Numbered from the stretch's first letter, positions 7,799 through 16,387 are shown. The stretch is DNA of 42,512 nt from CAZKDV01 sp964551645 (GCA_964551645.1 CAZKDV010000009.1:1-42512); one strand, 5' to 3'. The notes: generated from the sequence alone by a model not told the origin. Made by a program: numbers and translations.

Positions 7799-8428
7799 AT
7801 GACTTTACCAATACTACCAGAAAAAACTATTGAACGACTTAGTAAATATCGCAGATGCTTGCGGATATTAATTAACGAAAAAAAAACACATGTGTATTCA
7901 CATGAGCTTGCAAAAATGCTTAATATTACTCCTGTTCAGGTTAGAAGAGACATCATGCTTATCGGACATTCGGGAACACTTAGAAAAGGATATGATGTAA
8001 AAAAATTAAACGACTTGTTAGGGAAAATCATTGGTTCAACTGACGATATTAATATTGCAATTATTGGATTAGGCAACCTCGGCAAAGCAATTATGGATTA
8101 CATTCAAGGAAAAAGCATGAAACTATCTGTACACGCAGCTTTTGATGTGAACCCCGAAAAAATAAACAGACTTTACAAAGGGATTCCTTGCTTTCACATA
8201 AATGATCTTGAAGAAAAAGCAAAACAATTAAAAATAAGTCTTGTAGTTATTACCACTCCAGCTGATGCTGTACAAGAAATAACAGATAAATTAATAATAG
8301 CAGGAATTAAAGGAGTTTTAAATTATACAACAAGTCCGCTTCACATGCCGGCAAATATTTATCTCGAAGAATATGATATGATTACTTCGCTTGAGAAAGT
8401 AGCATATTTTGTTAAATCGCAAAAATGA
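7799..8428 (+). CDS. rex: Redox-sensing transcriptional repressor Rex
   Basis: This 209-residue protein has the usual Rex length and layout. The N-terminal winged helix (about 1-80) contains the recognition segment ITPVQVRRDI and the wing sequence LRKGYDV. The C-terminal Rossmann domain has the dinucleotide motif IGLGNLGKAI (G90-x-G92-x2-G95) and an NYTTSPLHMP segment near the end. Rex dimers bind DNA when NAD+ is abundant and release it when NADH rises. As the last gene of the hydrogenase-like operon, it probably regulates that operon through the inverted repeat at 398-432. The sequence GHSGTLRKGYD departs slightly from the more common GxFGxRGxGYxV wing, so the operator preference may differ a little. 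Confidence 0.93.
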   Translation: MTLPILPEKTIERLSKYRRCLRILINEKKTHVYSHELAKMLNITPVQVRRDIMLIGHSGTLRKGYDVKKLNDLLGKIIGSTDDINIAIIGLGNLGKAIMDYIQGKSMKLSVHAAFDVNPEKINRLYKGIPCFHINDLEEKAKQLKISLVVITTPADAVQEITDKLIIAGIKGVLNYTTSPLHMPANIYLEEYDMITSLEKVAYFVKSQK

Positions 8429-8435
8429 CAGAGCT

Positions 8436-9380
8436 ATGGAAATACATTATGGCTTTACGAATACGGAACATATAAAAAATGCAGTTGTAACTACAGGCTC
8501 ATTTGATGGTGTTCATATTGGGCATAGAGTGATAATAGACAATATTGCTAACTTGGCAAAAGAAAAAAATGGAGATTCAGTATTAATTACTTTTTGGCCA
8601 CACCCACGCAAAGTATTATATCCTGATACCATTGGAAAAGAGTTGCAACTTATAAATACTCAAAGAGAAAAAATTGCATTGCTTTCTTCAACAAAACTAG
8701 ACCATTTAATTATAGTTCCATTTACTTTGGAGTTTGCTAAAATTTCTTCTTATGAATTTGTGGTAAATTATTTATTGGAAAAAATTCATGCAAGTATTAT
8801 TGTAGTTGGATTTAATCATCATTTTGGACATAATAGAGAAGGAAGTTATGAAATGTTGCACGAACTTAGTAAGAAGATGAATTTTACTGTGCAAGAAATA
8901 CCTGAGCAAGTTATTCAAAATGAAACAGTTAGCTCAACAAAAATTAGACAGGCAATAATGAGCGGAAACTTGCAAAAAGCGAGTGCTTACCTTTATTCCA
9001 TTTATTATGTGGCCGGTCCTATACTTAATTGTAATGAATTGAGCTTTTCACAATATACACATTGCAGGGTTAAAATTGAAGAAGAAGAAAAAATAATACC
9101 ACCCGAAGGATATTATGTTGGATATGTGCATTTTAAAGAAAGAAAAGTAAAAGTGTTGATAGTCGTTATACGAAATAACAATTACGAACTTAATAAGCAC
9201 GGCAAAGCTGTTTATATGATTCAGCTTAAAAATTTTCAACCAATGACAAAAAGTTCGGAAGATATTGTTGAAGTTTATTTTCACAAAAGATTATCCGCAG
9301 AATATCCAGAGTATATTGAAGATATTGACCAAAAAAGTATTGAAAAATATTTGAACGAAATAAATGAGTTAATTTATTAA
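8436..9380 (+). CDS. ribF: RibF-like FMN adenylyltransferase with a degenerate riboflavin kinase domain
   Basis: The N-terminal half matches the FAD synthetase domain of RibF: TTGSFDGVHIGHR, TFWPHPRKVL, GFNHHFGHNREGS and VSSTKIRQAI. The C-terminal half lies where riboflavin kinase should be, but the hallmark GRxxGxPTAN motif is missing; the region reads YYVAGPILNCNELSF and then IIPPEGYYVG. The Nxxx-PT and downstream Glu motifs are also not recognisable. So FMN adenylylation is likely, and riboflavin kinase activity is doubtful. An upstream TTG at 8409 is in frame, but it lies inside rex. ATG 8436, 7 bp after the rex stop, is the better start and gives about 314 residues. A separate riboflavin kinase elsewhere would be expected. 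Confidence 0.8.
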   Translation: MEIHYGFTNTEHIKNAVVTTGSFDGVHIGHRVIIDNIANLAKEKNGDSVLITFWPHPRKVLYPDTIGKELQLINTQREKIALLSSTKLDHLIIVPFTLEFAKISSYEFVVNYLLEKIHASIIVVGFNHHFGHNREGSYEMLHELSKKMNFTVQEIPEQVIQNETVSSTKIRQAIMSGNLQKASAYLYSIYYVAGPILNCNELSFSQYTHCRVKIEEEEKIIPPEGYYVGYVHFKERKVKVLIVVIRNNNYELNKHGKAVYMIQLKNFQPMTKSSEDIVEVYFHKRLSAEYPEYIEDIDQKSIEKYLNEINELIY

Positions 9381-9392
9381 CTATTGCTACTT

Positions 9393-10169
9393 ATGTCAGG
9401 TACGCCTAAGGTAAGCATTACATTTTTAGGCACAGGCACATCAACAGGTGTACCTGTGATAGGTTGTAATTGTCCGGTATGTACTTCGGCAGACAAAAGA
9501 GATATTAGGCTTAGAACGGCAGCAGCTATTAAAGTAAATGATAAAATTCTGATAATAGATACTGGTCCTGATTTTAGGCAGCAAATGCTAACAGCAAAAA
9601 TCCAATATATTGATGCAGTTTTACTAACTCATTCGCACAGAGATCATATTGCAGGTTTAGATGATATTAGAGCATTGAACTATGTTCATAATAAAGTGAT
9701 AGATTTTTATGGAAACTCACAAACTATTGAAGAAGTGAAATCTTGTTTTCCTTATCTTAGCGGACAACATTTTTTCGGTTCTCCTCAAGTTGAACTTAAA
9801 GTTTTTAAGAACGAAGCTTTTGAAATACACGGTATTCCAATAATTCCGATTAAGGTTATGCACAATAATATGGAAGTTTACGGTTTTAGAATTTACGACT
9901 TAACATACATTACAGATGCAAACAAGATTGAAGAGAGTGAGATAGAAAAAATTCGAGGCTCAAAATTGATAGTATTGAATGCTTTGAGAAAATCCAGACA
10001 TATATCTCATTTTTCATTACAAGAAGCTGTTGACATAATCGAAAACCTTAAGCCCGAACAAGCATTTCTGACTCATACAAGTCATTTTATCGGACTTCAT
10101 AGTGAGATTGATAAAATTATCCCTTCATATATAAAAATGGCTTGGGACGGCTTGACAGTAACGATATAA
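9393..10169 (+). CDS. Metallo-beta-lactamase-fold hydrolase, PhnP-like
   Basis: This is a cytoplasmic protein of 258 residues. It begins VSITFLGTGTSTGVPVIG and has a zinc-binding C25-x-C27-x2-C30 pattern and the dinuclear metal motif THSHRDH followed by DDIRAL. Further metal ligands are likely His in KVMHNN and Asp in YITDAN, and SHFSLQEA and THTSHF lie near the end. These features match the PhnP/lipoate-ligase-associated class of MBL-fold phosphodiesterases common in Bacteroidota. The substrate cannot be read from sequence. ATG 9393 is preferred over an in-frame TTG at 9384. It follows ribF by 12 bp and is probably co-transcribed with it. Confidence 0.85.
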   Translation: MSGTPKVSITFLGTGTSTGVPVIGCNCPVCTSADKRDIRLRTAAAIKVNDKILIIDTGPDFRQQMLTAKIQYIDAVLLTHSHRDHIAGLDDIRALNYVHNKVIDFYGNSQTIEEVKSCFPYLSGQHFFGSPQVELKVFKNEAFEIHGIPIIPIKVMHNNMEVYGFRIYDLTYITDANKIEESEIEKIRGSKLIVLNALRKSRHISHFSLQEAVDIIENLKPEQAFLTHTSHFIGLHSEIDKIIPSYIKMAWDGLTVTI

Positions 10170-10226
10170 ATATATTTGGATTGCTAAGTTCAGAGATTAT
10201 AGATTTTAATTTTAAATTAATGTTAT

Positions 10227-10234
10227 TACTTTTG
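10227..10234 (+). promoter_or_regulatory. Predicted promoter -7 box upstream of the PurF-like gene
   Basis: TACTTTTG matches the Bacteroidota TAnnTTTG consensus and lies 13 bp before the ATG at 10248. I could not find a clear TTG at the -33 position, so this is a weak call. Confidence 0.35.
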
Positions 10235-10247
10235 CAATAAAAAAATT

Positions 10248-12158
10248 ATGAGCGACCCAATCAAACATGAGTGTGGAATTGCGCTATTGAGATTATTAAA
10301 ACCTCTTGAATATTATCACAAAAAATATGGCACTTCCTTATACGGAATTGAAAAAATGTCTCTTTTACTTGAAAAACAACATAATAGAGGGCAAGATGGA
10401 GCAGGCTTGGTTTGCTTGAAATTAGACACACCGCCGGGAAAAAAGTATTTTCAATGGGAAAAATCAAATTCGCCGACAGCAATAAAGGATATTTTCCAAA
10501 ATGTTTATAAAGATATAAAATCAAAATCTACTAATTCGCTTAAAAAGTCATTTGACATAAATTATTTGAAAGATGAAATTAGATTTGTTGGAGAAGTATT
10601 TCTTGGACATTTACGCTATGGCACATTTGGACAGAATCAAATAGAATTTGTTCACCCAATTATCAGAAAAAACAATTGGAAATCAAAAAGTATTGCTTTG
10701 GCGGGCAATTTTAATCTAACAAATGTTGACTATTTGTTCGAAAAGTTGGTAAGCTACGGAGAGCATCCTGTGCAAACTTCAGATACTGTTACAATTATTG
10801 AAAAAATTGGATATTTTCTTGATAAAGAGCATGATGCTTTGTGGCAAAAGCATGTAGATGAAAATATGAGTAAAATTGAAGCAACCGAAATAGCAGGCAA
10901 AGAGATTGATTATGTTAAAGTTATGCGAAAATCAGCTAAATATTGGGACGGAGCTTATGTTATTTCTGGTGTTTTTGGAAATGGTACTGCATTTGTAATG
11001 CGAGACCCTGCTGGCATTCGACCTGCATATTTTTATGTGAACGATGAGGTTTTTGTTACTGCTTCCGAACGACCTGCAATTCAAACCGCTTTCAATGCAC
11101 ATTTAAGCGATATTCAAGAGCTTGAACCGGGTGCAATTATCATTATCAATCAATTTGGAACAATAAAAAAGGATTATGTAAAACCACAAGTGAAAAGAAC
11201 AAGCTGTAGTTTTGAAAGAATTTATTTTTCTCGAGGTACTGATGCCGATATATACAATGAGAGAAAATCTTTAGGAAGAGCACTTTGTCCCAAAATTTTG
11301 TCCGAAATCAATAATGATTTTGAAAATACTGTGTTTTCTTTTATTCCCAATACTGCAACTGTAGCATTTATGGGACTTAGAGAAGCATTGTTTACGCATC
11401 TTAACGATTTGAAAAAAAATATAGCTTTAAAATATAAAAAAGGAGAAGTATCTGAAGAAGAATTTGAAAACTTTTTTAGAATACAGCCCCGAATTGAGAC
11501 AATTGCAGTTAAAGATGTGAAATTGAGAACTTTCATTACTCAGGATATTGAAAGAGATGACTTGGTTGCCCATGTTTATGATGTAACTTACGGAATTATT
11601 AAAGATCAAATTGATACTTTGGTTGTTATTGACGACTCAATTGTTAGAGGAACAACATTAAAGCAAAGTATTATTAGAATTTTGGACAGACTTAATCCCA
11701 AGAAAATAATAGTAGCTTCTTCTGCTCCACAAATCAGGTATCCTGATTGTTATGGAATAGACATGACTAAGCTATCCGATTTTATAGCTTTTCGTGCAGC
11801 AATAGAGCTTTTGTATGAAACAAAACAACAAAATATTATAAACGAGGTGTATGCTAAGTGCAAATCTCAAATTAATTTGCCAGCCGAACAAATGCTTAAT
11901 CATGTGAAATTGTTATACAAACAGGTTTCAACGGAGCAAATATCCAATAAAATATCGCAAATGCTTAAATCAAAAGATGTTAGAGCAGAAGTGCAAGTGA
12001 TTTATCAAACAATTGAAGATTTGCACCTTGCTTGTCCCGAAAATAATGGTGATTGGTATTTTACAGGAAATTATCCTACTCCCGGAGGCAATAAAATTGT
12101 AACCCAATCATTTATAAATTTTATTGAAAACAGAAACGAAAGAGCTTATGGTTTTTAG
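10248..12158 (+). CDS. Long PurF-like class II glutamine amidotransferase / phosphoribosyltransferase
   Basis: This 636-residue protein starts MSDPIKHECGIALLRLL. Cys9 is the expected N-terminal nucleophile after removal of a short propeptide. Glutaminase-domain motifs include QHNRGQDGAG, FLGHLRYGTFG, SDT and RDPAGIRPAYF. The phosphoribosyltransferase domain has VVIDDSIVRGTTLKQSI, the PRPP-binding loop. It resembles amidophosphoribosyltransferase (glutamine plus PRPP to phosphoribosylamine, first step of purine synthesis). It is longer than the usual 460-500 residues, with extra segments around 75-115 and at the C-terminus. Bacteroidota often carry this long form beside a standard PurF, so the exact reaction is uncertain. 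The last 11 bp overlap the next gene. Confidence 0.8.
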   Translation: MSDPIKHECGIALLRLLKPLEYYHKKYGTSLYGIEKMSLLLEKQHNRGQDGAGLVCLKLDTPPGKKYFQWEKSNSPTAIKDIFQNVYKDIKSKSTNSLKKSFDINYLKDEIRFVGEVFLGHLRYGTFGQNQIEFVHPIIRKNNWKSKSIALAGNFNLTNVDYLFEKLVSYGEHPVQTSDTVTIIEKIGYFLDKEHDALWQKHVDENMSKIEATEIAGKEIDYVKVMRKSAKYWDGAYVISGVFGNGTAFVMRDPAGIRPAYFYVNDEVFVTASERPAIQTAFNAHLSDIQELEPGAIIIINQFGTIKKDYVKPQVKRTSCSFERIYFSRGTDADIYNERKSLGRALCPKILSEINNDFENTVFSFIPNTATVAFMGLREALFTHLNDLKKNIALKYKKGEVSEEEFENFFRIQPRIETIAVKDVKLRTFITQDIERDDLVAHVYDVTYGIIKDQIDTLVVIDDSIVRGTTLKQSIIRILDRLNPKKIIVASSAPQIRYPDCYGIDMTKLSDFIAFRAAIELLYETKQQNIINEVYAKCKSQINLPAEQMLNHVKLLYKQVSTEQISNKISQMLKSKDVRAEVQVIYQTIEDLHLACPENNGDWYFTGNYPTPGGNKIVTQSFINFIENRNERAYGF

Positions 12159-13572
12159 CAGTATCGTTTTTTTATTATATTTTCTTCCGGCTTTTTTAAT
12201 TACTTATTACTTTGCCGACAAAAAATATAAAAACATTGTAATACTTGTTTTTAGTATCTTTTTTTATAGTTGGGGAGCACCAAAATTTATTTTTGTAATA
12301 CTTGGCACAACATTTCTTGATTTTCATTTAGTAAAATGGATGTCTCAAACCAAAAAACGCTTGCATCGACAACTGATGCTGGCATTGTCTGTATCTGTAA
12401 ACTTAGGCTTGCTTTTTTATTTTAAATACTCTAATTTTTTCATAGAAAACATTAATGCTGTATTATCGATTTTTGGAGATAATCATATTCAATGGACTAA
12501 ATTGGTGTTGCCGATAGGAATTTCTTTTTACACTTTTGAAACAATTACTTATGTAGTTGATGTTTACAGACGGGTGCATAAGCCTTTGAAAAACTTTTGG
12601 GATTATCAGTTGTATATAATTCTATTTCCTAAGCTAATTGCCGGACCCATAATTCGATATCACGATTTAGCTGACCAAATTACTGACCGTACGCATAATG
12701 ATACTGTTGATAATCGGCTAATAGGTTTTTATCGTTTTGTAATTGGGCTTGCAAAAAAAGTTCTTATAGCTAATCACATGGGTTTTCAAGCTGATGCTAT
12801 TTTTGCAATGAACTATTCGGACATTGACACATATACTGCTTGGATTGGAATATTAGCTTACACTTTCCAGATTTATTTCGACTTTTCGGGTTACTCTGAT
12901 ATGGCAATCGGCATAGCCAAAATGATTGGTTTTAAATTCCCTGAAAATTTTAACAATCCTTATGTTTCAAGAAGCATTACCGAATTTTGGCGTCGTTGGC
13001 ATATTACTCTTGGTGCATGGATGAGAAATTATTTATACATTCCGCTTGGAGGAAACAGAGTTTCTACAAAAAGAAGATTGTATTTCAATCTTTGGTTTGT
13101 GTTTCTTGCATCGGGTTTGTGGCATGGAGCATCGTGGAGTTTTATTGTTTGGGGAGCTTATCACGGTTTGTTTTTGGTTTTGGAAAGAAGTTTTTTGCAT
13201 AAAGTATATGATAAAATTGGAAAATTGCCAAGTACAATAATTACATTTTTTATAGTAATGATTGGTTGGGTATTTTTTAGGGTAGAAAAAATAGCAGATG
13301 CCATTGTTTATTTAAAACGCTTGTTTGCGTTCAATTTTCAAAATTCATTGTCATTCGATTCTGAGTTTTACACATTTTTAATAATTGCGTTTTTCTTTGC
13401 TTTCTTCACCTATTTCAATAAAGGACAAAAAATACAAGATATAATTTATTTTAACAAATATACCAATAAAAAGCACTTTGCCGTATTTGCTATATCTGCA
13501 TTACTTTTAGTGTTGTGTGTCAGCTCCATTACAGCTTTTGATTTTAATCCGTTTATATATTTTAGATTTTAA
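12148..13572 (+). CDS. MBOAT-family O-acyltransferase (AlgI-like)
   Basis: This polytopic inner-membrane protein of 474 residues has many hydrophobic segments from residue 4 onward. The MBOAT signature includes the conserved FWRRWHITL with His285 and SGLWHGASW with the catalytic His326; LPIGISFYTFETITYV and LFPKLIAGPI are also typical. AlgI/DltB/PatA-type enzymes pass acetyl groups across the membrane for O-acetylation of cell-surface polymers. ATG 12148 is chosen over an in-frame TTG at 12124; it overlaps the previous gene by 11 bp. It is followed after 2 bp by an AlgJ/AlgX-like protein, the usual partner. The acceptor polysaccharide is not known. Confidence 0.88.
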   Translation: MVFSSIVFLLYFLPAFLITYYFADKKYKNIVILVFSIFFYSWGAPKFIFVILGTTFLDFHLVKWMSQTKKRLHRQLMLALSVSVNLGLLFYFKYSNFFIENINAVLSIFGDNHIQWTKLVLPIGISFYTFETITYVVDVYRRVHKPLKNFWDYQLYIILFPKLIAGPIIRYHDLADQITDRTHNDTVDNRLIGFYRFVIGLAKKVLIANHMGFQADAIFAMNYSDIDTYTAWIGILAYTFQIYFDFSGYSDMAIGIAKMIGFKFPENFNNPYVSRSITEFWRRWHITLGAWMRNYLYIPLGGNRVSTKRRLYFNLWFVFLASGLWHGASWSFIVWGAYHGLFLVLERSFLHKVYDKIGKLPSTIITFFIVMIGWVFFRVEKIADAIVYLKRLFAFNFQNSLSFDSEFYTFLIIAFFFAFFTYFNKGQKIQDIIYFNKYTNKKHFAVFAISALLLVLCVSSITAFDFNPFIYFRF

Positions 13573-13574
13573 CC

Positions 13575-14882
13575 ATGAAAAATAAATTTATCAAAATAAG
13601 AGAGCTGCTATTTTTTGTAATGTTAATTATGCTGATTGCTCCAGTCTTTCAGGCTAAATTTAATATTGTCGAGCTGTCTCCTTTAAAAGGAGCAATAACA
13701 GAACCCGTAGAAAATTACATTAATGTTAAAGATTGGTTTTCGGGTGTTTATCAAGAACAAAAAGAAAAATATCTTAATGAAACCTTTGGATTTAGAAGTT
13801 TTTTTATAAGACTTAATAATCAACTTGCATTTAACTTATTTAATAAAGCTAAGGCAAATGGAGTAATTGTTGGCAAAAAAAATTATCTTTTTGAAGAAAA
13901 CTACATTAAAGCATATTATGGTACTGATTTTATGGGTTATGACAGTATTAACCATAAAATGCAACAGCTGAAATATATACAAGATACATTGGCAAAACTC
14001 GACAAAAATTTAATTTTAGTGTTTGCAGCGGGCAAAGGTTCTTTTTATCCCGAATATTTTCCCGAAAAATATAAAACAGAAAAAAAGCAAACTAATTATG
14101 AAACTTATGTTGAATTAGCCCAAAAAATGGGTGTTTCTTATATTGATTTTAATAAGTATTTTGTAGAAAATAAAAACAAATTGCAATATCCTTTATATCC
14201 TCAATATGGTATTCATTGGAGTTATTACGGCATGTGTCTGGCAGCAGATTCAATCATTCGATTTATTGAAAACATTCGAGATATAGATATGATAAATTTA
14301 TATTGGAATGAAATTAGTATTTCTGAGCCTAATGAAGATGATTACGATATTGCTTATGGAATGAATCTTTTATTTGGGCTAAAATCTTTTCCCATGGCAT
14401 ATCCTAATGTCCAATTTCAATCAGATTCAGGAAAGACAAAACCTTCATTATTAGTTGTTTCTGACAGTTATTATTGGGGTTTGTTCAATATTGGAATATC
14501 AAATGCTTTTACAAATAGTCATTTTTGGTTCTATAATCAACAAATTTATCCCGATAGCTATTATTCGCCTATTGAAACAAGTCAAATTAATTTAAAAGAT
14601 GAAATTGCAAAACATGATGTTATTATAATTATGGCAACAGAAGCTAATTTGCCCAATTTTGGCTGGGGATTTATTGAAAATACTTATGATTGTTTTCACG
14701 AGAAACAAAAACATTTGATGAGTGATTCGGAATTTCAAACCAAAATAACAAATCTTCGCAATTATATAAAGACAGATAAAAAGTGGATGGAAGATATTGA
14801 AAAAAAAGCCATACTTAACAATATAAGTGTTGATTCGATGATAACATTAGATGCCATTTGGCAAATCAAAAATGAAAAGTAA
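13575..14882 (+). CDS. AlgJ/AlgX-like SGNH-type periplasmic acetyltransferase partner
   Basis: This 435-residue protein has one N-terminal hydrophobic segment (about 11-26) and is probably anchored in the membrane facing the periplasm. It has NETFGFRSFF, a GVIVGKKNYLFEENY segment, H214 in GIHWSYYG, and S296-D297-S298 in LLVVSDSYYWG. These fit the AlgJ/AlgX/DHHW-type SGNH fold that receives acetyl groups from an MBOAT partner. In AlgX the catalytic Asp precedes His in D-x-H-W; here that position is Gly212, so the triad may be completed differently. It starts 2 bp after the MBOAT gene and ends its operon. Confidence 0.75.
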   Translation: MKNKFIKIRELLFFVMLIMLIAPVFQAKFNIVELSPLKGAITEPVENYINVKDWFSGVYQEQKEKYLNETFGFRSFFIRLNNQLAFNLFNKAKANGVIVGKKNYLFEENYIKAYYGTDFMGYDSINHKMQQLKYIQDTLAKLDKNLILVFAAGKGSFYPEYFPEKYKTEKKQTNYETYVELAQKMGVSYIDFNKYFVENKNKLQYPLYPQYGIHWSYYGMCLAADSIIRFIENIRDIDMINLYWNEISISEPNEDDYDIAYGMNLLFGLKSFPMAYPNVQFQSDSGKTKPSLLVVSDSYYWGLFNIGISNAFTNSHFWFYNQQIYPDSYYSPIETSQINLKDEIAKHDVIIIMATEANLPNFGWGFIENTYDCFHEKQKHLMSDSEFQTKITNLRNYIKTDKKWMEDIEKKAILNNISVDSMITLDAIWQIKNEK

Positions 14883-15081
14883 AAGTTTGTTAATGTTTTT
14901 TCGACTAACTAATTCTTTGATGCTCAAATGAATGTGCATGTTGCGACATAAAGACTTTCATATTTAGCTAATACCCTATTTGTTCTAATTCTTGTTTATT
15001 GTAACTGATTTAATTAAATAATGCAAAAAACTTGCATTTGCTCATGTTTTGTGTTATATTTGTACTTTTTAAGCATATTAT
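14883..15081. other. Intergenic region upstream of the T9SS cargo array
   Basis: Apart from the promoter near its right end, this stretch shows no open frame or RNA structure that I can support. With the small ORF that follows, it fills the roughly 330 bp between the AlgJ-like gene and the first T9SS gene. Confidence 0.5.
15032..15062 (+). promoter_or_regulatory. Predicted Bacteroidota promoter
   Basis: TTG at 15032-15034 and TATATTTG at 15055-15062 are separated by 20 bp, in line with the TTG-N17-23-TAnnTTTG pattern. It would transcribe the small ORF at 15082 and the T9SS gene at 15217. Confidence 0.5.
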
Positions 15082-15213
15082 ATGACTAAACTTTATATCA
15101 AATCTTGTTTTGTTTATATTCTATGTTTCCTAATGATTGGTTTTATTGCTTGTTTATTGCATTGTTCACATTGTTTTGATACTAAAAGTAATATTAACAA
15201 AATAATATATTAA
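15082..15213 (+). CDS. Possible 43-residue single-pass membrane peptide
   Basis: This short frame begins 19 bp after a promoter-like -7 box and ends 3 bp before the T9SS gene at 15217. It encodes a hydrophobic stretch (about residues 9-27, VYILCFLMIGFIACLL) and several Cys and His residues. Spacing and position suggest a real small gene or a translated leader. The composition could also reflect a decayed signal peptide, and I recognise no family. Confidence 0.35.
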   Translation: MTKLYIKSCFVYILCFLMIGFIACLLHCSHCFDTKSNINKIIY

Positions 15214-15216
15214 GTT

Positions 15217-16152
15217 ATGAAAAAACTAATTTTTCTAATTGTTATTGTAGTTAGTAGCTTATTGCATGCTCAAACTGAATTTGCTCCGATTGGGGCGGAG
15301 TGGTATTTTAGCAATGGGTACTTTGCTGATGATGACCCAATAACTTTTTCTTACATCAAAACAGTTAGAGATACTGTTATTGATAACAAATATTGTACTA
15401 TTATTCACTTGTATAACAATAACGGACAGGATTTTGTAACAGACTTGATATTGCATGAGTATCAAGGGAAAGTCTATTTTTTTGAATCCAATGAGTTCAA
15501 ATTATTTTTTGATTACAATATCAATGTTGGTGACACACTTACTTATAGAGTACCTATAAATGCACCAAATTTCCAATCTAATTGTGGTCATAGTGAAGTT
15601 GATACTAGCAGGGTGTTTTATGCTTATATTAATGATATAACTACCTTAGAAATTGACGGTTTTGAACTATTGGAATTTCATACAACAATCATTATACCTG
15701 AAGATTATGATGGCACTTATGAATTTTGGGAACTTGGAACATTTACTCAGCGAATTGGCGCACCGCAGGGTCTTTTCGGAAAATCAGCAACAGAACTACT
15801 AGGAGGTTATCCCGGTTATTATAGGTGCTATGAAGATGATGAAATATTTATCAATTTTTTTTCATCTTCTCCCTGCAATTATACAACAGTAAATATAACA
15901 AAGCCTATTATTGAGAACAATTCGCTTGTATTCTATCCAAATCCTGTTATAGACAGACTTAAAATAAGTTTATTAAACAAAGAATATTGTTTGGTGGAAC
16001 TTTTTGATATTAACGGAAAAGCAACTATATCAAGTCATGTTGAAGGATTAGAAGAGGTAGAACTTGATATGTCAGATTGTTCATCAGGTTTGTATATATT
16101 AAAAGTGAGTGGTAAAACTACATGCATTTATGAAAAAATAATCAAATTGTAA
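15217..16152 (+). CDS. Secreted T9SS cargo protein, GAEWY family
   Basis: This 311-residue protein has a Sec signal peptide (MKKLIFLIVIVVSSLLHAQ, cut near residue 19), a unique central region, and a C-terminal T9SS type A sorting domain. The sorting domain starts at FYPNPVIDRLKI and ends with SGLYILKVSG and EKIIKL. The mature start EFAPIGAEWYF and the paired cysteine region SNCGHSEVDTS recur in the paralogue at 17282. The first roughly 90 nt of these two genes are nearly identical. It is probably exported across the outer membrane and attached to or released from the cell surface. Its function is unknown; no enzymatic motif is visible. Confidence 0.85.
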   Translation: MKKLIFLIVIVVSSLLHAQTEFAPIGAEWYFSNGYFADDDPITFSYIKTVRDTVIDNKYCTIIHLYNNNGQDFVTDLILHEYQGKVYFFESNEFKLFFDYNINVGDTLTYRVPINAPNFQSNCGHSEVDTSRVFYAYINDITTLEIDGFELLEFHTTIIIPEDYDGTYEFWELGTFTQRIGAPQGLFGKSATELLGGYPGYYRCYEDDEIFINFFSSSPCNYTTVNITKPIIENNSLVFYPNPVIDRLKISLLNKEYCLVELFDINGKATISSHVEGLEEVELDMSDCSSGLYILKVSGKTTCIYEKIIKL

Positions 16153-16306
16153 AAATCAAAAAAATTATGAAGATTAATAAAAATAACCAATGAAAAACTG
16201 AGCAAGAATTGAATTTTTTTAAACTTTGTTTGCTCGATTATTAAAAAAGGAAACTATGAATAAAAATGATAGTTAAATAAAAAAGGCTTTTTGTAATAAT
16301 AACACT

Positions 16307-16387
16307 CTTAAATCAGGTATCTACGCTTATCTGCTTAAAGTTGATGGCAGAGTGAGCGAAATCAAATGTATGATTTTAACAAAATAA
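16307..16387 (+). pseudogene. Remnant of a T9SS sorting domain
   Basis: Between two intact cargo genes, a short frame reads LKSGIYAYLLKVDGRVSEI and ends CMILTK before a TAA. This is the typical last beta-strand of a type A sorting domain (SGIY-x-Y-x-LK ... MIL-K). No start, signal peptide or YPNP motif precedes it in frame. It therefore looks like the tail of a deleted paralogue. The rest of 16153-16397 holds no supportable gene. Confidence 0.6.

Noticed and set aside
11222..11536. Minus-strand frame of 104 codons inside the PurF-like gene
   Set aside because: It is a shadow of the real coding frame, with no motif and no separate promoter.
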